Positions 1-4,313 of a stretch of 5,598 nt of DNA are shown here, in pieces. Where the stretch lies: NCBI GenBank assembly GCA_900555525.1, contig USLP01000114.1, positions 1 to 5,598 of the forward strand. The letters are read 5' to 3'. The first letter of the stretch is position 1. Each line of letters opens with the position of its first letter. Below the pieces are notes generated by a model, which did no database searches, had not been told where the DNA came from, and saw nothing but the letters and a program-made list of their open reading frames with translations. A program made the position numbers and the translations under genes. Source of the DNA: an uncultured Eubacteriales bacterium. GTDB taxonomy: Bacteria > Bacillota > Clostridia > UMGS1840.

Positions 1-36
1 GTACAACAACTTTCGGCTTATTTTTGCACACAAAAT

Positions 37-79
37 AATTTATGGCATAATAAACCATACTGTTATTATACCATAAATT
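37..79. repeat. 43-bp near-perfect palindrome upstream of an off-window gene
   Basis: Two 17-nt arms (37-53 and 63-79) are reverse complements with a single mismatch (C46 against A70), around a 9-nt centre (54-62). The outer arm block AATTTATGG at 37-45 is matched exactly by CCATAAATT at 71-79, and the inner ATAATAA at 47-53 by TTATTAT at 63-69. The stem is AT-rich with no U-tract directly after it, so it does not look like an ordinary intrinsic terminator. The minus-strand -10 hexamer (65-70) sits in one arm, which fits an operator or a DNA cruciform better than an RNA signal. It matches no specific regulator box that I recognise. The symmetry is seen directly; any role is inference. Confidence 0.6.
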
Positions 80-92
80 TTAAATTTGTAAA
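65..92 (-). promoter_or_regulatory. Candidate sigma-A promoter reading out of the left edge
   Basis: On the minus strand TTTACA (87-92) is followed after 16 bp by a perfect TATAAT (65-70), preceded by TGG, an extended -10. Transcription would start near 58 and run leftward out of the window. An ATG at 58-56 opens a frame that stays open for 19 codons to the edge, but it has no ribosome binding site and would be almost leaderless, so I do not call a gene. The promoter lies about 60 bp beyond the spoIIR stop codon, on the same strand, and probably serves the next gene to the left. Confidence 0.5.
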
Positions 93-102
93 GGGTTTTT
101 TT

Positions 103-133
103 AAACTTTTTTCATATTATCCCAAACTTTTTT
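103..133. repeat. Short direct repeat in the AT-rich spacer after spoIIR
   Basis: AAACTTTTTT occurs at 103-112 and again at 124-133, 21 bp apart start to start. In such AT-rich DNA this may be simple low complexity. No convincing GC-containing hairpin followed by a T-run was found on the minus strand between the spoIIR stop and the palindrome, so spoIIR has no visible terminator of its own here. Confidence 0.35.
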
Positions 134-153
134 AAATTTTAATGTCTTTTTAG

Positions 154-762
154 TTAATTTGACATGATTTTTCCGAAAATTTCAGCAATTTTGAATTTTA
201 CAACGGTTTTTCCGCCCGTTTTTGATACTGCGTCAACCTCGCTGTCCGTCAGAACCGAACCCAAAAGGGCGGGGCTTTCGTCCGTTTCCTCCGAAATGCT
301 CGATACGGCGCATACGGACGGGTACATAATGCAGAAAAAATTTCTGCCCTCGGCGCTTCCCAAGGCTATCGACACCGTATCGTATATCCCCGACGGGAGC
401 GTAAAGGTTTTATATTTCCGCACGGGAAAATATTTTTTTCCGATATACACCTTACAGCCGTAATTACAGCCGTTTTTCAAGAGCGTTTCCTCCGCCGTTT
501 TTTCTATGTTTTCCTTTTCGCTTTTGAAATACGAGAGCGCTTCCTCCTTTGATTTAAATTCGGGCATTTTAAGTCTTTCGAATATTTTTTTGCGTATCTC
601 CCATTTTACGTTTTGTGCGCCTATGGAATCGCTGTCGGCAACGATATGAAAACGCACAAGCTTGTCGGCTATTCCGTCCGTCTGCGCCTTTATCCCGATT
701 ATGTTTCCCAAAAGAAATATCATTATAAGTACTGCGCCCGCATTAAGTATTTTTTTTGTCAT
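154..762 (-). CDS. spoIIR: Stage II sporulation protein R (SpoIIR), forespore-to-mother-cell signal
   Basis: Secreted signalling protein of sporulation. In the known pathway SpoIIR is made in the forespore under sigma-F, crosses into the intermembrane space and triggers the membrane protease SpoIIGA in the mother cell to process pro-sigma-E. The 202-residue protein has an N-terminal signal/anchor (KK at 3-4, hydrophobic 8-24). The family blocks follow in order: VRFHIVADSDS at 36-46, a charged helical stretch at about 48-95, FPVRKY at 112-117, LPSGIYD at 122-128, and GRNFFCIMYPSVC at 139-151. The last block usually reads N-W-W-C in this family; here both aromatics are Phe. Length is slightly under the roughly 220 residues of the Bacillus protein. 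The ATG at 762-760 has an AAGGAG site (772-777) nine bases upstream, so the start is secure. The gene lies 69 bp after the permease stop, behind a terminator, so it probably has its own promoter (see 809-837). Identification rests on these motifs and is strong. Confidence 0.93.
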   Translation of the reverse strand: MTKKILNAGAVLIMIFLLGNIIGIKAQTDGIADKLVRFHIVADSDSIGAQNVKWEIRKKIFERLKMPEFKSKEEALSYFKSEKENIEKTAEETLLKNGCNYGCKVYIGKKYFPVRKYKTFTLPSGIYDTVSIALGSAEGRNFFCIMYPSVCAVSSISEETDESPALLGSVLTDSEVDAVSKTGGKTVVKFKIAEIFGKIMSN

Positions 763-771
763 TTTTTATAT

Positions 772-777
772 CTCCTT
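772..777 (-). promoter_or_regulatory. Ribosome binding site of spoIIR
   Basis: AAGGAG on the minus strand, 9 nt before the ATG of spoIIR. It begins immediately after the T-run of the upstream terminator, with only A-A between them, leaving no room for a promoter between terminator and gene. Confidence 0.8.
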
Positions 778-814
778 AAAAAAATAGTACCGTGGTTTCC
801 CACGGCACTATTTT
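778..814 (-). terminator. Intrinsic terminator of the gntR-ABC operon
   Basis: On the minus strand a 15-bp stem forms between 800-814 and 781-795: eight pairs (AAAATAGT with ACTATTTT), one G-U wobble (806 with 789), then CCGTGG with CCACGG. It is closed by a GAAA tetraloop of the GNRA type (796-799). A run of seven T (784-778) follows. The wobble is a C-A mismatch in the plus-strand RNA, and the plus-side T-run is interrupted by CCCC, so the element is oriented for the minus strand. It begins 18 bp after the permease stop codon and ends the ABC operon. Confidence 0.88.
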
Positions 815-837
815 CCCCTTTTTGGAGAATTTTATTC
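809..837 (-). promoter_or_regulatory. Candidate sigma-F promoter of spoIIR, overlapping the terminator stem
   Basis: The minus strand carries GGGGAAAATA at 818-809, which fits the sigma-F -10 pattern as I recall it (GGnRAnAHTR) at every constrained position. GAATA at 837-833 matches four of five bases of the -35 pattern GYWTA, with a 14-bp spacer where 15 is usual. spoIIR is a classic sigma-F gene. Transcription would begin near 802, inside the terminator's 5' arm, giving a leader of about 40 nt. Caution: an A-tract before the stem is normal in intrinsic terminators, so part of the match could be coincidence. Confidence 0.42.
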
Positions 838-2901
838 TTGGTTTTCGGATTTTTTTGCTATTTCATTGAAAAATTCGGGAACAGCGTCATCCGAATAGGA
901 TAGACCAACGTTTATCATGCCTCTGTCTGTAGTGAAGCAAAGCTCGATTATGTTTGAGCCTGTATTTGTATCATACGGAGCATCCTCGGTAACAATTCTG
1001 AACGCCTCCGCAATTTCTTCGGCATTCCTTGTCGTATACGTAAAGTCGTTTTTGTCAAAGGTGGAACCGTAGTCCGAATATGCGGGTCTTGTTATTGCCT
1101 GACTTTCGATAGCGTAATACAGGATATTCACGCCCATATCCGTTATTTTGTCAGCCGTTATAAGGTCTTTATAAAGACCCAGTTCCGTAAGAAGCGCATA
1201 CGTATTTTCATATTTGGGAGTTATCGAATGTGATTCTATAATAGGTGAATTTTTGCACGATTCCTCGGAAACGGATTTGCCGTTTTCGTCCTTCATCGGT
1301 TTCCAATATGAAAACGTGATTTTGGTAAGCTGACTTCCGACATAACTGTGAACCTCGCAGTCGTCCTCGTATTTAAGATTTTCCACGTCCTTTTTGAAAG
1401 CCTCCGCAATACGGTTCATCATTTCCTTGTTATCCTCGTAATAGCCTAACGAAGTAAGACGCAGGTCGGATATTGTTACGGAAACAAATTCCTTTTGCGT
1501 GGGGTCGCAGACGGGGTAGTTTGAATATTTCATTTTCTGTGTTTCATAGAGCTTGCCGAGCAATTCATCATAGGTTTTCGGCGAAATGTTATATTCACGT
1601 CTTACTGTTCTTCCGTTTGAAAGTCTGTATGTTATGGGAAGATTAATTGTTACGCCTTCTCCCGTTTCTCTTGTTTCTATAATCGCCTTATGAAGTGTAC
1701 GAACGTTTTCGATATCCTCTTTGTTTGTCATTATAGGCTTGTATACCTCTGTAAAGGTCGCTTGGCCGACATCGGGGACATATGTGGTTTTGCGAATCGA
1801 ATCATCGCTGACAAGGCATACGCCGTCAATCTTGGAAAGCTTCGGAACACGTCTCTCGTAGCCGAAAATATCGCATTTTACGCTTATGAAAAGAAGCATA
1901 AAGCACACAAAAACGATTGATGACGGCTTCCATGCGCCTTTTAGGCTGAACGATTTGTTTGAAATCATGTATGCGGCGATAACGCCCATAATTCCGAAAA
2001 CGAGAATCCACCAAAGGCTTGCGCCGTCGTTTATGACGCTTAAATACATATATCCGAGCGCGGAAATGAAAGCGGCAGTAAGATAGACGAACACGGGGCG
2101 CAGAGGAGCGAAAGCGACAACCTCGCCGTAGTTTTCCAAATTTCTGATTTTGTAGAGCCAATACGCAAGAGCGCAAAGCACAACAGCTCCGCAGATATAT
2201 ATGAGCGCTCCCGTTCCCAATATTTTGTCGGGGAACAGATACACCCACTTAAGCCATGTGTATAAATCGTTTGCATAGTAGCCGTATAGGTTTGTTTTCA
2301 TGAATATATCGGCAAAGCCGGTCGCAACAACGGGCAAAAGCGCAAATCCGCCCGCAATTCCTACTGCCCCGAAGGAGTTTCCTGACAAAAATGCCGAAAA
2401 GAGCGTCCCCGAAAAAACAAAAACGGAATAAACGGCATAAATCAAAAGCCATTTGAAAATATCCGACGTCAATATAATATTCGCAAAAGAGGTGTTAATC
2501 CTCATTATAAGCAGAATAACGGCGGATATAACCGCAGGCGAAAGCGTAAGCGTAAGCCCCGATACAAGATGCGACGCAAAATGCGTCTTTCTTTTCAGCG
2601 GAAGTCCGTGCATAAACGATACAGGCGCAGTTTTGTTGATATACGAAAATACCAAAAGCACGGCGGCAATCGCAAATATTATGATAATGGGGACGCTTAT
2701 AAGCGTTGAACGGTACATATCCGAATATATGAAAAGCCGTTCGTGGCGGTATTGATTTATGTTGTTGTACGGTATTCTCATATACAGCGGATAAACCGCA
2801 AAAATAAGTATGGCAAGAATGTTAAGCACGCCGAGCCACCAAAAACGCCTTAAATCCGTTTTTATAAGCGTTTTGTTAAATAATGATGTTTTCGAATTCA
2901 T
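832..2901 (-). CDS. ABC exporter permease with nine membrane helices and a large C-terminal outside domain
   Basis: Membrane subunit of an ABC-2-type transporter that pairs with the ATPase encoded just upstream. The 689-residue protein has a short basic N-terminus and about nine hydrophobic segments (roughly 21-40, 66-87, 111-133, 150-172, 176-198, 228-250, 268-288, 296-313, 327-341). Basic loops such as HGLPLKRKTH (98-107) and the segment at 315-325 place the N-terminus inside. The HGLPLKR loop resembles the LPVSR-type coupling loop of this permease class. Residues from about 345 to the end form a soluble, probably extracytoplasmic domain of about 340 residues with alternating strands, including a motif LSNGRTVRREYNI. 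It resembles the poorly understood C-terminal domain (I recall DUF6449) of clostridial permeases next to YtrA-type regulators. The ATG at 2901-2899 is chosen over an in-frame TTG at 2967 because GGGAGG (2910-2915) sits 8 nt before it. The gene overlaps the ATPase by 26 bp, suggesting translational coupling. Substrate is unknown. Confidence 0.85.
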   Translation of the reverse strand: MNSKTSLFNKTLIKTDLRRFWWLGVLNILAILIFAVYPLYMRIPYNNINQYRHERLFIYSDMYRSTLISVPIIIIFAIAAVLLVFSYINKTAPVSFMHGLPLKRKTHFASHLVSGLTLTLSPAVISAVILLIMRINTSFANIILTSDIFKWLLIYAVYSVFVFSGTLFSAFLSGNSFGAVGIAGGFALLPVVATGFADIFMKTNLYGYYANDLYTWLKWVYLFPDKILGTGALIYICGAVVLCALAYWLYKIRNLENYGEVVAFAPLRPVFVYLTAAFISALGYMYLSVINDGASLWWILVFGIMGVIAAYMISNKSFSLKGAWKPSSIVFVCFMLLFISVKCDIFGYERRVPKLSKIDGVCLVSDDSIRKTTYVPDVGQATFTEVYKPIMTNKEDIENVRTLHKAIIETRETGEGVTINLPITYRLSNGRTVRREYNISPKTYDELLGKLYETQKMKYSNYPVCDPTQKEFVSVTISDLRLTSLGYYEDNKEMMNRIAEAFKKDVENLKYEDDCEVHSYVGSQLTKITFSYWKPMKDENGKSVSEESCKNSPIIESHSITPKYENTYALLTELGLYKDLITADKITDMGVNILYYAIESQAITRPAYSDYGSTFDKNDFTYTTRNAEEIAEAFRIVTEDAPYDTNTGSNIIELCFTTDRGMINVGLSYSDDAVPEFFNEIAKKSENQE

Positions 2902-3772
2902 ATCCCATACCTCCCAATTCGTATATAAATATTTCCTCCAAGGTGAGCGGAAGAATATCAAAAACAAGCGGATTATGCTTTTCTATTTCTTTTTTGATTT
3001 CTTCGTCCGCACCTTTTACAATTAGGTTTACCACGCTTCCGAACGTGCTTTTATGAAGAATGTTAAGACCCGAAAATTCGGGGATTTCTCCGCCTTGAAA
3101 CGCAAGCTGAAGCTTATGAATGTTACCTTTTACGTCGTCAAGCGATTTTTCTATAATTATTTTTCCGTCAAACATAATTCCGACGTGGTCGCATACGTCC
3201 TCAAGCTCACGGAGATTGTGGCTCGAAACGAGAACCGTCATGCCGTTTTCGGCAACTTTTTGCAAAACAAGGCTCCATGTGTTTCGGCGCATTACGGGGT
3301 CAAGTCCGTCAATCGGTTCGTCCAAAACCATGATTTTAGGTTCTGCGCAAAGTCCGAGCCAAAAGGCAACCTGCTTCTGCATACCCTTTGAAAGACGTCT
3401 CGGTTTTCTCTTTACATCTATTTTGAATATCGCTTTAAGCGATTCAAACGTTTCCCAATTCCAGTTCGGATATATTCCCGAATAGAATTTTGCAGTATCT
3501 TCTATCGTGTACGCGGGGAAAAAGTATAAGTCGTCGCTGACATATATCATTTCCTGCTTTTTTTGTGCGTTTTCGTATATCTGTTCGCCGTCAACGAGGA
3601 TTTCTCCGCCGTTTGTGCGGTATATTCCCATAAGCGTTTTTATAAATGTTGTTTTTCCCGCTCCGTTCGGACCTATAAGACCGTAAACCGAGCCTTTTTC
3701 CACATTAAGGCTTAAGCCGTCCAAAGCCTTGTAATCGCCGAAGGATTTATTGACATTTCGTGCTTTTATCAT
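2876..3772 (-). CDS. ABC transporter ATP-binding protein, YtrB-like
   Basis: Cytoplasmic ATPase that powers the permease encoded downstream. The 298-residue protein shows the full nucleotide-binding fold: Walker A GPNGAGKT (34-41, Lys40), signature LSKGM (127-131), Walker B IMVLDEP (147-153) with catalytic Glu152, D-loop GLDP (156-159) and switch His185 in LVSSHNL. The signature is a variant of LSGGQ, common in exporters beside GntR regulators of the YtrA type. The expected Gln of the Q-loop is not obvious; the region reads EMIYVSDDLYFFP (74-86). Residues after about 215 form a C-terminal extension ending LTLEEIFIYELGG, typical of these ATPases. The ATG overlaps the gntR stop as ATGA (4 bp), with AAAGG (3783-3787) 10 nt upstream, so the genes are likely coupled. 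The best functional guess is export or sensing of a cell-envelope-active compound; the substrate cannot be read from sequence. Confidence 0.93.
   Translation of the reverse strand: MIKARNVNKSFGDYKALDGLSLNVEKGSVYGLIGPNGAGKTTFIKTLMGIYRTNGGEILVDGEQIYENAQKKQEMIYVSDDLYFFPAYTIEDTAKFYSGIYPNWNWETFESLKAIFKIDVKRKPRRLSKGMQKQVAFWLGLCAEPKIMVLDEPIDGLDPVMRRNTWSLVLQKVAENGMTVLVSSHNLRELEDVCDHVGIMFDGKIIIEKSLDDVKGNIHKLQLAFQGGEIPEFSGLNILHKSTFGSVVNLIVKGADEEIKKEIEKHNPLVFDILPLTLEEIFIYELGGMGYEFENIII
2910..2915 (-). promoter_or_regulatory. Ribosome binding site deciding the permease start
   Basis: GGGAGG on the minus strand, 8 nt before the ATG at 2901-2899 and inside the end of the ATPase gene. The longer in-frame alternative starts at a TTG (2967-2965) with no comparable site, and its extra 22 residues are just ATPase codons read out of frame. 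Confidence 0.75.
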
Positions 3773-4149
3773 TTTGTCTCTACCTTTCCTTTAAAAATTT
3801 TTTCCGCTTCTGCCAAAACGGTTTCGTATCCGATTCCCAAAAAGCAAAGCTCATGCAGTATTTCACGGAATTTTTCCATAAGCTCGTCTATGTCCGCGCG
3901 TTCCGTTACGTCCGACACCCCCGAAACAAAGTAGCCCTTTGCTCTTACGGAATAAATGTAATTTTCGTTTTCAAGCTCCTTATACGCTTTTTGTATTGTA
4001 TTTGGGTTTATCGCAGTTTCGCCTGCAAGCTCACGCACCGACGGGATTTTGTCATTTTCTTTGAGAATACCGTTTATTATGAGGTTTTTTATTTTTTCTC
4101 TAATTTGCTCATAAATCGGGCGTCTGTCCTTATAATCGATTTCAATCAT
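3769..4149 (-). CDS. GntR-family transcriptional regulator, YtrA subfamily
   Basis: DNA-binding repressor that probably controls its own operon. The 126-residue protein is short, as is typical for the YtrA subfamily. A GntR winged helix-turn-helix covers residues 11-76: PIYEQIREKI (11-20), the turn at KIPSVRELAGE (34-44), the recognition helix at NPNTIQKAYKELE (48-60), and the wing at 64-76 ending GYFVS. Only about 45 residues follow, enough for the helical dimerisation tail of this subfamily but not for a FadR, HutC or MocR effector domain. The ATG at 4149-4147 has a perfect AAAGGAGG site 7 nt upstream. It is first in a three-gene operon with an ABC ATPase and permease. In Bacillus the homologous regulator responds to antibiotics acting on lipid II; a similar cue here is inference. 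Confidence 0.93.
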   Translation of the reverse strand: MIEIDYKDRRPIYEQIREKIKNLIINGILKENDKIPSVRELAGETAINPNTIQKAYKELENENYIYSVRAKGYFVSGVSDVTERADIDELMEKFREILHELCFLGIGYETVLAEAEKIFKGKVETK

Positions 4150-4156
4150 GTGTGCT

Positions 4157-4164
4157 CCTCCTTT
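4157..4164 (-). promoter_or_regulatory. Ribosome binding site of gntR
   Basis: AAAGGAGG on the minus strand, 7 nt before the ATG at 4149-4147. It is the strongest site in the operon and overlaps by one base one copy of the TCTGTACT repeat. Confidence 0.85.
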
Positions 4165-4189
4165 CTGTACTGTTTGTATTATCTGTACT
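4164..4189. repeat. Direct repeat TCTGTACT in the gntR leader
   Basis: The 8-mer occurs at 4164-4171 and 4182-4189, 18 bp apart start to start, just under two helical turns, so both copies face roughly the same side of the DNA. The distal copy overlaps the YtrA-like operator and the proximal one touches the ribosome binding site. This could be an extra binding site for the regulator, or chance. Confidence 0.4.
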
Positions 4190-4206
4190 ATAACATATAA
4201 TACACT
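4175..4206. promoter_or_regulatory. Candidate operator of the GntR/YtrA-type repressor
   Basis: A perfect 8-bp inverted repeat, TGTATTAT (4175-4182) and ATAATACA (4197-4204), is separated by 14 bp. Overlapping it, TCTGTA (4182-4187) and TACACT (4201-4206) lie exactly 13 bp apart. The Bacillus YtrA operator, as I recall it, is AGTGTA-N13-TACACT, so the right half is exact and the left half matches four of six. The site covers the -10 hexamer (4197-4202) and the start of the leftward promoter, where a bound repressor would block transcription. Which repeat is the real site cannot be decided by eye. Confidence 0.55.
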
Positions 4207-4225
4207 ATATTTTTAAATTTGTCAA
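4197..4225 (-). promoter_or_regulatory. Sigma-A promoter of the gntR-ABC operon
   Basis: On the minus strand a perfect TTGACA (-35, 4220-4225) is followed after 17 bp by TATTAT (-10, 4197-4202), giving a start near 4190 and a leader of about 40 nt before gntR. Such a strong promoter under an operator fits an operon that is normally repressed. Confidence 0.8.
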
Positions 4226-4251
4226 TACTTTTTTAAAATTTTCTCTTTTTG

Positions 4252-4280
4252 TTGACAAAAAATTCGTTTTGTGTTACAAT
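4252..4280 (+). promoter_or_regulatory. Sigma-A promoter of the MBOAT gene
   Basis: Perfect TTGACA (4252-4257), 17-bp spacer, then TACAAT (4275-4280) preceded by TGT, an extended -10. The start should be near 4287. Its -35 is 26 bp from the -35 of the divergent gntR promoter. No operator-like repeat was seen over it, so it looks constitutive. Confidence 0.82.
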
Positions 4281-4313
4281 AGACGAAGAATTTAATCGAA
4301 AGGAACGAAAAAA

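Noticed and set aside
1..58. Open frame from ATG at 58 (minus) to the left edge, 19 codons, starting MVYYAINYF.
   Set aside because: It has no ribosome binding site, would be nearly leaderless, and resembles no family I recognise; too short to call.
164..463. Plus-strand 99-residue frame opposite spoIIR.
   Set aside because: Antisense shadow of a well-supported SpoIIR gene, with no ribosome binding site.
781..820. Bidirectional use of the 781-814 hairpin as a plus-strand terminator.
   Set aside because: On the plus strand the wobble becomes a C-A mismatch, the T-run is broken by CCCC, and no plus-strand gene ends here.
1826..2276. Minus-strand frames of 140 and 78 residues within the permease gene.
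   Set aside because: Out-of-frame shadows rich in Arg and Cys, with no family motif, covered by a convincing membrane protein.
2535..2556. Tandem-looking repeat of GCGTAA/AAGCGT.
   Set aside because: It simply encodes a Leu-Thr-Leu-Thr-Leu stretch in a membrane helix of the permease.
2902..2967. TTG start at 2967 giving a 711-residue permease.
   Set aside because: The ATG at 2901 has a GGGAGG site at good spacing, and the extra 22 residues lie inside the ATPase gene.
3053..3485. Plus-strand frames of 112 and 121 residues opposite the ATPase gene.
   Set aside because: Antisense shadows of a gene with all ABC motifs; no promoter or ribosome binding site.
3760..4200. Plus-strand frame of 146 residues opposite gntR.
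   Set aside because: Complement of the regulator gene and its promoter; Phe/Tyr-rich low-quality translation.
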